48,986 nucleotides of DNA from CAINVV01 sp038323575. Lineage in GTDB: Bacteria; Bacteroidota; Bacteroidia; Bacteroidales; Prolixibacteraceae. The notes beneath the pieces were generated by a model. It ran no database searches. It was not told the origin of the DNA and saw nothing but the letters and a program-made list of their open reading frames with translations. The DNA lies in contig JBBQHB010000030.1 of NCBI GenBank assembly GCA_038323575.1, positions 1-48,986 of the forward strand, written 5' to 3'. Position 1 is the stretch's first letter. The number at the start of each line of letters is the position of its first letter. Of this stretch, positions 25,636 through 34,446 are shown one piece after another. Both the position numbers and the translations under genes were made by a program.

Positions 25636-25677
25636 AAACAATAATTAATTGTTTATATTACAGTCATATTATTGACT
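25636..25677. promoter_or_regulatory. Palindromic operator candidates
   Basis: AGTCA-TATTAT-TGACT (25662-25677) is a perfect dyad, and AGTCAAATATA at 25686-25696 repeats its half-site. A second near-dyad, AAACAATAATTAATTGTTT, is at 25636-25654. They lie between the repressor start and its -7 box and probably bind the XRE-S24 repressor. Confidence 0.55.
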
Positions 25678-25687
25678 ATATTAAAGT

Positions 25688-25716
25688 CAAATATAATAAA
25701 TTATTTTGATTTCAAA
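25688..25716 (-). promoter_or_regulatory. Promoter of the XRE-S24 repressor
   Basis: On the minus strand TTTG (25713-25716), a 17-nt spacer and TATATTTG (25688-25695) form a Bacteroidota-type promoter. The -7 box overlaps a half-site of the operator candidate, which fits autorepression. Confidence 0.55.
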
Positions 25717-25723
25717 TCACTGC

Positions 25724-25917
25724 TGTCCGGGGAAAAATAAAAGATTCTTCGCTGCGCTCAGAATGACAACAAGTTATGGCATTTTGGCAGGGGAGGGGGT
25801 TGGAAGTGGCTCCGCCACTTCCAACCCCCTCCCCGTGAGATTTAAGTAATTGTCATTCTGAGCGAAACGAAGTGTAGCGAAGAATCTTTTTAAATTGTAT
25901 GCCATCTTCCCCGGACA
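25724..25917. repeat. Nested inverted-repeat element (about 194 bp, MITE-like)
   Basis: Four nested pairs of complementary arms share one centre: TGTCCGGGGAA at 25724-25734 and 25907-25917; AAAAGATTCTTCGCT near 25739 and 25876; CGCTCAGAATGACA at 25755-25768 with its complement at 25851-25864; and a G/C-rich 21-nt pair at 25790-25810 and 25814-25834. The left side lacks about 11 nt present on the right. The structure resembles a miniature inverted-repeat element. It separates the repressor from dinB and could act as a terminator. Confidence 0.75.
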
Positions 25918-25975
25918 ATAATGAATTCAAATAAATAAGTGAGAAATAATTTTTGTTATTCAGTGAGGAAATAAA

Positions 25976-27142
25976 ATGCAATTTCAGGACAGGACAATTT
26001 TACACATGGATCTGGATACTTTTTTTGTATCGGTCGAACGGCTGCTGGATTCAAACCTGAACGGCAAGCCTGTTATTATTGGCGGACTGTCCGACCGTGG
26101 GGTTGTTGCCAGCTGCAGTTATGAAGCGAGGATGTTCGGTATCCACTCTGCCATGCCCATGAAGATGGCCAGGAATTTATGCCGTGAAGCCGTGGTGATC
26201 CGGGGAGATATGGATTCCTACAGCAAATACTCCAAACTGGTAACTGATGTGATTGCAGATAAATCACCTGTCTATGAAAAGGCCTCCATAGACGAACACT
26301 ACATTGATATTACCGGAATGGACCGCTACTGGGGATCCCTTAAATGGTCGCACGAACTGCGTCAGACCATCATCAGCGAAACCGGCCTGCCTATTTCATT
26401 CGGTTTGTCGGTTAACAAGACTGTGAGCAAGATTGCCACCGGGGAGGCAAAACCCAACGGCGAAAGGCATGTAGAGAAACTGAATGTCCAGCCATTTTTG
26501 AATCCGCTTTCGATCAGGAAAATTCCCGGGGTGGGAACCAAAACCTATCAATTGCTGAGGTCGATGGGCGTTTCAACAATCCAGACATTGAGTTCCGTTC
26601 CTGTTGAAATGGTGCAGAGCGTGTTGGGCAAGAACGGTACTGAACTATGGAGACGGGCTCACGGGATAGATTTCACCCCGGTAGTGCCTTACAGCGAGGA
26701 AAAATCAATCAGCAAGGAAAGGACCTTTGAAACAGACACCATCGATGTGGCCATGCTTGACCAGCTCATGATCTCGATGACTGAGAAACTCTGCTTCAAA
26801 CTCCGTAAGAGCGAAAAGCTGACTTCCGTGGTAACAGTGAAAATCCGCTATGCCAATTATGACACGCACACCCTGCAGAAAAAAATTGAATACACTTCCT
26901 TCGATCATGTCCTGATCGGGACTGTCAGGGAATTGTTCAAACGCCTTTACGAGCGAAGGATGCTGATCCGCCTGATCGGGGTGAAGCTGGGCGGTCTGAT
27001 TCACGGGGTCCAACAGCTGAGCCTGTTCGACAACAATGAAAAACAGGTAAGGCTCTATCTCTCCATGGATAAGATACGGCTTCATTACGGTGCAGGTGCA
27101 GTCAGGCGTGCATCAGGGATGCCGGCAAAAATCCAAACCTGA
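25976..27142 (+). CDS. dinB: DNA polymerase IV (Y family)
   Basis: Error-prone lesion-bypass polymerase of 388 residues. The metal-binding acidic residues lie in HMDLDTFFVSVE (Asp12) and ASIDEHYIDIT (Asp106-Glu107). GLSVNKTVSKIATGEAKPNG and the KIPGVGTKT helix-hairpin-helix are also present. The end is LSLFDN-like, then KQV and a short tail; LSLF resembles a beta-clamp-binding motif. GAGGAAATAAA-ATG gives a good ribosome-binding site. The stop codon (27140-27142) lies inside a palindromic repeat. dnaE follows 39 nt later, so the two form an operon. Confidence 0.95.
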   Translation: MQFQDRTILHMDLDTFFVSVERLLDSNLNGKPVIIGGLSDRGVVASCSYEARMFGIHSAMPMKMARNLCREAVVIRGDMDSYSKYSKLVTDVIADKSPVYEKASIDEHYIDITGMDRYWGSLKWSHELRQTIISETGLPISFGLSVNKTVSKIATGEAKPNGERHVEKLNVQPFLNPLSIRKIPGVGTKTYQLLRSMGVSTIQTLSSVPVEMVQSVLGKNGTELWRRAHGIDFTPVVPYSEEKSISKERTFETDTIDVAMLDQLMISMTEKLCFKLRKSEKLTSVVTVKIRYANYDTHTLQKKIEYTSFDHVLIGTVRELFKRLYERRMLIRLIGVKLGGLIHGVQQLSLFDNNEKQVRLYLSMDKIRLHYGAGAVRRASGMPAKIQT

Positions 27143-27167
27143 CAGGTTTCCAAAACCTGTCAGGTTT
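27135..27167. repeat. 33-bp palindromic repeat, copy 2 (across dinB stop)
   Basis: Same element as at 12034-12066 but with CCA instead of TGA between the two 15-nt halves. It supplies the last codons and the TGA stop of dinB and fills most of the 39-nt gap to dnaE. Confidence 0.9.
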
Positions 27168-27181
27168 ATGCAACAAACAAG

Positions 27182-30121
27182 ATGTATATCAACGCTCACT
27201 CCTACTTCAGCCTCCGTTACGGCACTATGGACATCGACCAGCTGCTGGATCAGGCTGTAGTCAATGGCATAGCTGTCATGGCGCTTACGGATATCAATAC
27301 ATCCATGGGCATTCCGGAATTTATCCAAAAGGCAAAGGAGCGGAACATAAAACCCGTTGCAGGGATTGAGTTCAGGAACGACGACGAACTGGTTTTTATC
27401 GGATTGGCCAAAAACAGGGAAGGATTAAGAGAACTGAATGAATACCTTACCTGGCACAACATCAACAAGAAGGAGTTTGAACCGGAAGGATTGGATTTTA
27501 ATCATGTTTTTCTGATTTATCCCTGGGGGATGAAACAAGCTTCCGATTTAAGGGACTTTGAATTTACCGGAATAAGGCCCCACCAGCTCAACAAACTGAT
27601 CACTTCCGAATACCTGGATTACCCCGACAGGCTGGTTGTCTGGCAACCCGTCACTTTTGCGGATGACAAATCTTTGCTGATCCATAAATGTCTGAGGGCA
27701 ATCGATCACAATACACTGCTCAGCAAATTACAGCCGCACCAGTTTGCAGACCAGGAGCAGACCATGGCTGCACCCTGGAAACTGGCAGAACAGTTTCAGC
27801 GTTATCCTGAAATCATCGAAAACACGGAGTGGCTGATTGATCAGTGTTCCATCGACATTGAATTCAGAAAAAGCAAGAACAAGCGGACCTACAGCAAAAC
27901 CAAAGAAGATGACAGGCTTCTGCTTCAGAAACTGGCCAACGACGGAATGCTTTACCGCTACGGCAAGAACAATCAGGAAGCAAAACGAAGGATCAACCAC
28001 GAACTGGAGATCATCGACAACCTGGGGTTTTCGTCCTATTTCCTGATAGCTTGGGATGTAATCCATTACAGCATGTCGAGGGGATTTTACCATGTCGGGC
28101 GTGGAAGCGGGGCCAACAGCATTGTTGCCTATTGCCTGAGGATCACCGATGTTGATCCCATCAAGTTGGATCTCTATTTTGAGCGCTTCCTGAATCCCAA
28201 AAGAACCAGTCCGCCCGATTTCGACATTGATTTTTCATGGAAAGACCGCGATCAGGTGCAGGACTATATTTTTAAAAGGTACGGGAAAAATCATGTTGCG
28301 CTGCTCGGCGCAACATCAACTTTCAAGGATAAATCGATCTACAGGGAGTTGGGCAAAGTATTCGGATTGCCCAAGGAAGAGATAGACCTATTGGTGAACG
28401 ATCCACAGAACAGCTACAACAACTATGATACCGCCAGGCTAATCAAAAAACTGGGGGAAGAGATCACCGACTTCCCCAACATGCGGACGATCCATGCAGG
28501 GGGTATGCTTGTGGCGGAAGAACCCATTACCTATTACGCAGCGCTGGATCTTCCCCCAAAGGGTTTCATGACCACGCAATGGGATATGTACATCGCCGAA
28601 GAGATGGGTTTTGAGAAACTGGATATTCTTAGCCAGCGCGGTATCGGGCATATAAAGGAAGCGGTGGAGATTGTAATTGAAAATGGAGGAAAAGAAATTG
28701 ATATTCACCAGGTCGATAAATTTTTCGTGGATGCGAAGGTGAAACAGCAACTGAAAGACGGCGAAACCATCGGATGTTTTTACATTGAAAGTCCTGCCAT
28801 GCGGGGACTCTTAAAGAAACTAAGATGCGACAATTATATCAGTTTGGTGGCGGCAAGTTCAATTATCAGGCCGGGAGTCGCCAAATCAGGTATGATGCGG
28901 GAGTACATCAGGAGATTTCACCATCCGGATGATTTCACCTACCTGCATCCGGTTATGAAAGAGCAGCTTAGAGAGACTTACGGAGTAATGGTTTACCAGG
29001 AAGATGTCATCAAGGTAGCGCATCATTTTGCAGGCCTCGACCTGGCCGAAGCGGATGTCCTCCGGCGGGCCATGTCGGGAAAGTACCGTTCTTTCAGGGA
29101 GTTTCAGCTAATAAAAGAGAAATACTTCTCAAATTGCAAGGGACTCGGACATTCAGATGAGATTGCCGGTGAAGTTTGGAGGCAGATTGAATCATTTGCC
29201 GGATATTCCTTTTCAAAAGCGCATTCTGCTTCCTATGCTGTCGAAAGCTTCCAAAGCCTTTACCTGAAGGCACATCATCCGCTCGAATTCATGGTTGCCG
29301 TCATCAACAATTTCGGGGGATTTTATCCTACCTGGGTTTATTTCAACGAAGCCCAAAGGCAGGGGGCAGCCATCGAACTTCCATGCATCAACAGGAGCCT
29401 GCTCAATACCAGAATCATCGGCAAAACAATTTACATCGGATTCGTGCACGTTCAGAACCTGGAAAGTGTCACCATCGAATTGATCCTAAGCGAGCGCAAA
29501 TGCAACGGCACTTACCGCTCTGTCATTGAATTTATTGACCGGGTCCCTATCGGGAAGGAGCAACTGGTAATTTTGATCCGGCTCGGGGCATTCCGGACGC
29601 TGGAAGAAAATAAATGCAACCTTTTATGGGAGTCACAACTGTACTTAAAGAAAGCGCCAGTCCAGGTTAAATCAGCAAGTATGTTTCCGACGCAGCACAA
29701 AACATTCGAAATGCCGGTACTCAAATATTCCCCGGTTGAAGATGCTTACGATGAAATTGAACTACTTGGATTCCCGGTCAGCATCTCGCTTTTTGAACTG
29801 CTCCAGACCAGTTTCAGGGGAGAGGTCATGGCACGGGAAATGATTCAATATCTTGACAAGAAGGTCAGAATGGTTGGCAGGATGGTCACCATCAAGTATG
29901 TCAGAACCACCAAAAAGGAAATTATGCACTTTGGCACTTTTATTGATTGTACCGGCAATTTCTTTGATACGGTCCATTTCCCCGATTCACTGAAGAACTT
30001 TCCGTTCAAAGGGCCTGGTATCTACCTGATTTTAGGCAAGGTGGTGGAAGAATTCGGTTTCCCGTCCGTTGAAGTTGAAAAGATGGCAAAACTCCCTTAC
30101 AAGCCCAATCCCAAAGCATAA
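27182..30121 (+). CDS. Short DNA polymerase III alpha subunit (DnaE2-like)
   Basis: C-family DNA polymerase of 979 residues, shorter than replicative DnaE (about 1150). The order is: PHP domain (1-230); palm with PPDFDIDFSW (Asp346, Asp348) and LDILSQRG near 480; fingers; helix-hairpin-helix region; and an OB fold (RMVGRMVTIKYVRTTKK, then DTVHFPDS). The PHP start reads INAHSYFS, with Asn where the catalytic form has the first His of HxH, so PHP nuclease activity is probably lost. Linked to dinB and the LexA-like repressor, it most likely serves mutagenic lesion bypass, like DnaE2 in ImuB/DnaE2 cassettes. Confidence 0.92.
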   Translation: MYINAHSYFSLRYGTMDIDQLLDQAVVNGIAVMALTDINTSMGIPEFIQKAKERNIKPVAGIEFRNDDELVFIGLAKNREGLRELNEYLTWHNINKKEFEPEGLDFNHVFLIYPWGMKQASDLRDFEFTGIRPHQLNKLITSEYLDYPDRLVVWQPVTFADDKSLLIHKCLRAIDHNTLLSKLQPHQFADQEQTMAAPWKLAEQFQRYPEIIENTEWLIDQCSIDIEFRKSKNKRTYSKTKEDDRLLLQKLANDGMLYRYGKNNQEAKRRINHELEIIDNLGFSSYFLIAWDVIHYSMSRGFYHVGRGSGANSIVAYCLRITDVDPIKLDLYFERFLNPKRTSPPDFDIDFSWKDRDQVQDYIFKRYGKNHVALLGATSTFKDKSIYRELGKVFGLPKEEIDLLVNDPQNSYNNYDTARLIKKLGEEITDFPNMRTIHAGGMLVAEEPITYYAALDLPPKGFMTTQWDMYIAEEMGFEKLDILSQRGIGHIKEAVEIVIENGGKEIDIHQVDKFFVDAKVKQQLKDGETIGCFYIESPAMRGLLKKLRCDNYISLVAASSIIRPGVAKSGMMREYIRRFHHPDDFTYLHPVMKEQLRETYGVMVYQEDVIKVAHHFAGLDLAEADVLRRAMSGKYRSFREFQLIKEKYFSNCKGLGHSDEIAGEVWRQIESFAGYSFSKAHSASYAVESFQSLYLKAHHPLEFMVAVINNFGGFYPTWVYFNEAQRQGAAIELPCINRSLLNTRIIGKTIYIGFVHVQNLESVTIELILSERKCNGTYRSVIEFIDRVPIGKEQLVILIRLGAFRTLEENKCNLLWESQLYLKKAPVQVKSASMFPTQHKTFEMPVLKYSPVEDAYDEIELLGFPVSISLFELLQTSFRGEVMAREMIQYLDKKVRMVGRMVTIKYVRTTKKEIMHFGTFIDCTGNFFDTVHFPDSLKNFPFKGPGIYLILGKVVEEFGFPSVEVEKMAKLPYKPNPKA

Positions 30122-30154
30122 TAATTTGAAGTGACATTGTGTCTCTCAAATTTA

Positions 30155-30553
30155 CTATTTAACAGAGGTTCTGGAAATTTCAAAATTGGAAGGATAAGAA
30201 TTATCACCTTCGTCTTCGGCTGTAATGAAAATTTCTTTAAAATCGAACGGAGTGCTTGTTTTTAACGTGGCAGTTTTGGCATTTTTGTTGTGTAGTTGCC
30301 CAACATTTTTAGTTCCATTGTTGTCAGTTACAACCCAAACACTGTAGTTGCGTTTTGGCGGAGTAAGTCTGTCGGCGCTTGCCAGATTTTTAGCAGTTAC
30401 TTCAATGACAAAATTTTTGTTCTTGTCTTGTTTCTTGGTAACAGTTATATCTGCTGCCGGTGCTGCATTGGATGATGGAAATTTTATTGTTGTTGCACAA
30501 GAGGATAAAAGCACAACAAATGCTCCAATTAATACGTTTTTTACTGTTTTCAT
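30155..30553 (-). CDS. Small lipoprotein of unknown function
   Basis: A 132-residue protein with a lipoprotein signal: MKTVKNVLIGAFVVLLSSC, with the lipobox Cys at residue 19. The mature part is one predicted beta-rich domain (NFVIEVTAKNLASADRL, NYSVWVVTDNNGTKNVGQLH, TATLKTSTPFDFKEIFITAE), resembling anti-sigma-factor-associated or immunoglobulin-like folds in outline only. I do not recognise the family. It is convergent with dnaE. Confidence 0.8.
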   Translation of the reverse strand: MKTVKNVLIGAFVVLLSSCATTIKFPSSNAAPAADITVTKKQDKNKNFVIEVTAKNLASADRLTPPKRNYSVWVVTDNNGTKNVGQLHNKNAKTATLKTSTPFDFKEIFITAEDEGDNSYPSNFEISRTSVK

Positions 30554-30787
30554 TTTTACAAAATTATTATGCTGTTGATTTTCAAATTATTCCTTGCAAG
30601 TTTAAAAATTGTTACACTGAAAATATTACACAATTCCGGATATAACTTACATAATTTCCACATTTACATGTAACAGCACATTGAGAATTCAGGTGCAATT
30701 ATAATAAATCTTTCTATTTAAATAATATTAATATGCCGGATATCTGACTAAAACACTTATATTTTTTTTTCAATGTGTTTTAATACC

Positions 30788-30795
30788 TACTTTCG
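30788..30795 (+). promoter_or_regulatory. Probable -7 box of the ETF operon
   Basis: TACTTTCG differs by one base from TAnnTTTG, 20 nt before the start codon, with a T-rich tract at the -33 distance. The rest of 30554-30787 is A/T-rich and without a gene. Confidence 0.45.
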
Positions 30796-30815
30796 TGCCA
30801 AATTAAAAACATCAT

Positions 30816-32474
30816 ATGACTAATACTGATAGCGTTTCAACTGATATTTTAATTATTGGAGGCGGACCTTCCGGTCTGGCTGCGGCCATTCACCTGGCAG
30901 ACACGTTAAAACAAAAAGGATTAAACCGCAGAATATTGCTGATTGAAAAAGGAAGTTCAATCGGAAGCCACATTTTGTCGGGCGCTGTTATCAAGCCAGA
31001 TATTTTCGAAAGTCTGTTGCCGGATGTTGATTTTGCCGAAATTCCTTTCAATGCAAAAGTCACATCCGATTCAACTATTTTACTGACTGAAAATGGCTCG
31101 GTAAAGCTGCCGTTTCATGTACCGTACATGAGCAACAGCGGTAATTACACCGCCTCTTTGGGTCAAATATGCCGTTACCTGGCTAAAAAAGCGGAGGAAA
31201 AAGGAGTTGAGATCTACACCGGTTTCTCGGTGAATGAGATACTTTACAAAGACGGCAAAGTATCCGGCGCCAAAACAATTGATACCGGCGTTGACCATCA
31301 TGGGAACCAACTGGAAAATTTTCAGCCCGGGACAAGGATTGAAGCAAAACTAACCATCTTTGCCGAGGGTACAAGAGGTCCGTTAACAAAGCGGCTGATC
31401 GAAAAATTCGAGCTCGACAAAGGCAAAAACTGCCAGATCTACTCATTGGCATGCAAAGAACTCTGGAGCGTTCCGGAGGGAAACATCAAACCGGGCGAAG
31501 TCTATCACACCATGGGTTATCCCCTTAACCTGAAAGAATTCGGCGGGGGTTTTGTGTATGGATTAAACGACAACAAAGTCGCTGTGGGTTTAGTCGTCGG
31601 ACTTGAATACGAGGACCCGGGTTTCGATACACACGATGCCTTCAATGTCTGGAAAACTACTCCGTTTGTTTCAAAGTTCCTCAAAGGAGGAAAGTTGGTT
31701 GAATATGGCGCCAAAACCCTCCCCGAAGGCGGATATTACGCCATTCCGAAACCATATACAGACAATGCCCTTATCGTTGGCGATGGCGCCGGATTGGTGG
31801 CAATGCCTTCCCTGAAGGGGATCCATTTGGGCATCGCTTCAGGAATGCTGGCCGCCAAAACTGCGGCAGAAGCGCTGATTTTGAACGATTTTTCGGAAAG
31901 TGTGCTTGGTAAGTATGAATCCTCGATGAAAGACAGTTCGATTTACAAGGAAATGTATCCGGTCCGCAATTTCAGGCAAGCCTTTTCCAAAGGATTGATC
32001 GTAGGCTCACTCCATTTTGGAACGCAACTGATCACAGGAGGCGCCGGATTCTTCGGCAGACTGAAATCGCACCCAGACAAAGACGCCACCAAAAAAATCA
32101 GTGAATTCAAAGGGACACCTTTCAGGGAAAGGTTCAAGGGAAAACTCGAATTTGACAAGGTTCTTACTTTCGACAAAGCTACAAATGTCTATTATTCAGG
32201 CGTTCACCACGACGAACAACAGGTGGTTCATGTCAAAATCAACAATCCTGAATCATATAATGCCATCAACATCAAACAGTACGGTGCACCGTCGCAATTT
32301 TTCTGTTCTTCGGAAGTGTATGAACTGCACATCGACAAAAACGGACACCAGGAGATCAGGATTCATTCCGAAAACTGCATGCATTGCAGAACCTGCGATA
32401 TCAAAACACCGGGTGACGGAATTAGCTGGTCGGTTCCCAACGGCGGCAATGGTCCCGAATTTCAGAACATGTAA
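30816..32474 (+). CDS. Electron transfer flavoprotein-quinone oxidoreductase
   Basis: Membrane-associated FAD/4Fe-4S enzyme of 552 residues that passes electrons from reduced ETF to the quinone pool. The FAD-binding motif is ILIIGGGPSGLAAAIHLAD (residues 11-29). IEKGSSIGSHILSGAVI and GDGAGLVAMPSLKGIHLGI are characteristic. The C-terminal cluster is FFCSSEVYE plus CMHCRTCDIKTPGDGI, giving the four Cys. The ETF itself follows 21 nt downstream, so the two genes form a complete electron path from acyl-CoA or similar dehydrogenases. No dehydrogenase gene is adjacent. Confidence 0.96.
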   Translation: MTNTDSVSTDILIIGGGPSGLAAAIHLADTLKQKGLNRRILLIEKGSSIGSHILSGAVIKPDIFESLLPDVDFAEIPFNAKVTSDSTILLTENGSVKLPFHVPYMSNSGNYTASLGQICRYLAKKAEEKGVEIYTGFSVNEILYKDGKVSGAKTIDTGVDHHGNQLENFQPGTRIEAKLTIFAEGTRGPLTKRLIEKFELDKGKNCQIYSLACKELWSVPEGNIKPGEVYHTMGYPLNLKEFGGGFVYGLNDNKVAVGLVVGLEYEDPGFDTHDAFNVWKTTPFVSKFLKGGKLVEYGAKTLPEGGYYAIPKPYTDNALIVGDGAGLVAMPSLKGIHLGIASGMLAAKTAAEALILNDFSESVLGKYESSMKDSSIYKEMYPVRNFRQAFSKGLIVGSLHFGTQLITGGAGFFGRLKSHPDKDATKKISEFKGTPFRERFKGKLEFDKVLTFDKATNVYYSGVHHDEQQVVHVKINNPESYNAINIKQYGAPSQFFCSSEVYELHIDKNGHQEIRIHSENCMHCRTCDIKTPGDGISWSVPNGGNGPEFQNM

Positions 32475-32495
32475 TTTTAAAAAAAGGAAAAAACG

Positions 32496-34439
32496 ATGGC
32501 TCTTACAATTATAAGCTTAATAAAACAAGTACCGCTCCCAACCGAAATGAGAATGGGAGACGACGGATTGATGGACCGTACAAAGGCAAAATCAATTATC
32601 AACATTGACTGTCAGTTTGGTCTTGAAGCCGGATTACAGCTCAAAAAACAACATCCCGATGCGCGTTTGATTGCCTGCTCCATGGGACCCGGCTCCTTTG
32701 AAGTGGCATTGCGCACGGCTATTTCGATGGGATATGACGAGGCATTTCTGCTGTCCGACCGAAAATTGGGCGGCAGCGATACCTATGCCACCGGATTGGC
32801 AATTTCTACGATGCTCAAGCACCTGGGATTTACAAAAGACTCGAAAGAACCTTTTATTGTTTTGGCAGGTCGTCAGACCAGCGACGGCGACACGGCGCAC
32901 GTCCCTTCACAGGTTGCTGAAAGCTTAGGCATACCGCAGGCTACTTTCGTTGAAAGTGTAAAATCTGACGGTGAAGGTTTTGTCATCGCAAAACGCATCA
33001 TCGAAGGTGGTTACCAGATGATGAGATTGCCCATGCCTTGTGCCATCTCATTGACACCTACCGGGATTCCTCCGCGCAAACCTTCACTTTCTGGTGCAAT
33101 TAAAGCACGAAATTCGCAAATTACTGTTTTCGGAATTGATGATATCGGTCTTGGAACAGAGAAAATCGGATTGAGCGGATCGCCTACCATTGTCTCCAAT
33201 GTGGTGAATATTGTGAGCGAAAGAGCCCCTATTACCATGTCGGAAGGACACAATGACGCTGCGCTTGTCGACAGCCTGATTTCCAACCTGAAAAAAGGCG
33301 GAAATGTTTTGGAGAAAAAGGAGGCAGTTGAGAAAAAAGTATCCGAAGCCCCCGATTTCCCTTATTACGACAACCGGAACGGTGCCAAAGGCATCATTAC
33401 CTGGGCCGAAATTGCCAACGGTAAGATTGCCCGTCCTTCTCTTGAATTACTTACACCGGCCCGAAAACTGGCCAATGAATTGGGCAACGACACCAAAATC
33501 ATGACCCTGATTATTGGTAAAAATGTAAAAGATCAGGCAAACATATTGTTCGAGCATGGTTCAGATGAAGTGATCGTAGTGGAAGATGACAGACTGGAAG
33601 AGTATTTGGTGCTTCCCTTCTCCTCCATTTTCGAACAGGTAATCCATGAACGTAATCCTGAAATAGCACTATTTGCAGCTACAACTTCAGGGCGGGAACT
33701 TGCTCCCCGTATCGGGATGAAGACCGGCAGCGGTGTTACAGCCGACTGTACCGGACTCGAAATCGGCGAATATGTCAACCGGAAAGAGAAAGTGATCAAC
33801 AAACCGATACTTTTTTCACGTCGGCCGACTTACGGCGAGAGCAAACTGGCCACGATTCTGGGATTTGTTTATCCCCAGATATCAACGGCACGCGCCGGAA
33901 CCTTTGAGGTACCGGCCAGGGTTGAAGGACGTACCGGAATCCTGTCGACTTTCAAACCAGTTCTGACCGCCAACGAATTCACGGTAGAAATTTTAAAGAC
34001 GGTACGCGGTGAAGGCGGTTTACAAAGTCTGTTTGAAGCCGAAATTATTGTTTCCGGCGGAAGAGGAACTGTCGGCGACGGTTTAGACCTGGTCAAAAAA
34101 CTGGCAGAAGCGTTAAAAGCGCAGGGCGTAAAAGCAGAATGGTCCTGCAGCCGTGTAGTCGTAGATGAAGGATTTTCTGAATATGCACACCAGGTAGGAC
34201 AAACTGGCAAGACCGTGCGACCAAAAGTGTATGTTGCAGTGGGTATTTCGGGCGCTATCCAGCATCTTGCAGGCATGAAGGAATCCGAAAAAATCATTGC
34301 CATCGACCACAACCCAAAAGCAACTATCTTCCATTTTTCCGATTTCGGTATCGTTGGTGAATACCAGGATATCCTGCCCGAATTAATCGAACGGGTAAAA
34401 GGAGGATTTACTTTTGGCATTGAACCGGCGAAAATTTAA
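32496..34439 (+). CDS. Fused electron transfer flavoprotein (beta-alpha)
   Basis: One 647-residue chain joins both ETF subunits. Residues 1 to about 260 are the beta subunit: IISLIKQVPLPTEMRMG, then the AMP-site region GRQTSDGDTAHVPSQVAESL and GGYQMMRLPMPCAISLT. A linker of about 30 residues rich in Lys/Glu (LEKKEAVEKKVSEAPD) leads to the alpha subunit, ending with the FAD-binding SGRGTVGDG-like region, GISGAIQHLAGMKESEKIIA and IDHNPKATIFHFSDFGIV. Two separate genes (etfB, etfA) are the norm. The frame is uninterrupted, so this is a true fusion. It converges with garR, 7 nt apart. Confidence 0.95.
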   Translation: MALTIISLIKQVPLPTEMRMGDDGLMDRTKAKSIINIDCQFGLEAGLQLKKQHPDARLIACSMGPGSFEVALRTAISMGYDEAFLLSDRKLGGSDTYATGLAISTMLKHLGFTKDSKEPFIVLAGRQTSDGDTAHVPSQVAESLGIPQATFVESVKSDGEGFVIAKRIIEGGYQMMRLPMPCAISLTPTGIPPRKPSLSGAIKARNSQITVFGIDDIGLGTEKIGLSGSPTIVSNVVNIVSERAPITMSEGHNDAALVDSLISNLKKGGNVLEKKEAVEKKVSEAPDFPYYDNRNGAKGIITWAEIANGKIARPSLELLTPARKLANELGNDTKIMTLIIGKNVKDQANILFEHGSDEVIVVEDDRLEEYLVLPFSSIFEQVIHERNPEIALFAATTSGRELAPRIGMKTGSGVTADCTGLEIGEYVNRKEKVINKPILFSRRPTYGESKLATILGFVYPQISTARAGTFEVPARVEGRTGILSTFKPVLTANEFTVEILKTVRGEGGLQSLFEAEIIVSGGRGTVGDGLDLVKKLAEALKAQGVKAEWSCSRVVVDEGFSEYAHQVGQTGKTVRPKVYVAVGISGAIQHLAGMKESEKIIAIDHNPKATIFHFSDFGIVGEYQDILPELIERVKGGFTFGIEPAKI

Positions 34440-34446
34440 AATTCAA

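Noticed and set aside
27141..27167. The palindrome after dinB as an intrinsic terminator
   Set aside because: It overlaps the dinB stop and dnaE follows in 39 nt; there is no T-run, and a second copy lies inside a coding sequence, so a dispersed repeat explains it better.
30797..30803. GTGCCAA near the ETF operon start as a second sigma-54 site
   Set aside because: It reads TTGGCAC only on the minus strand, away from the gene, and has no -12 GC at the right spacing.
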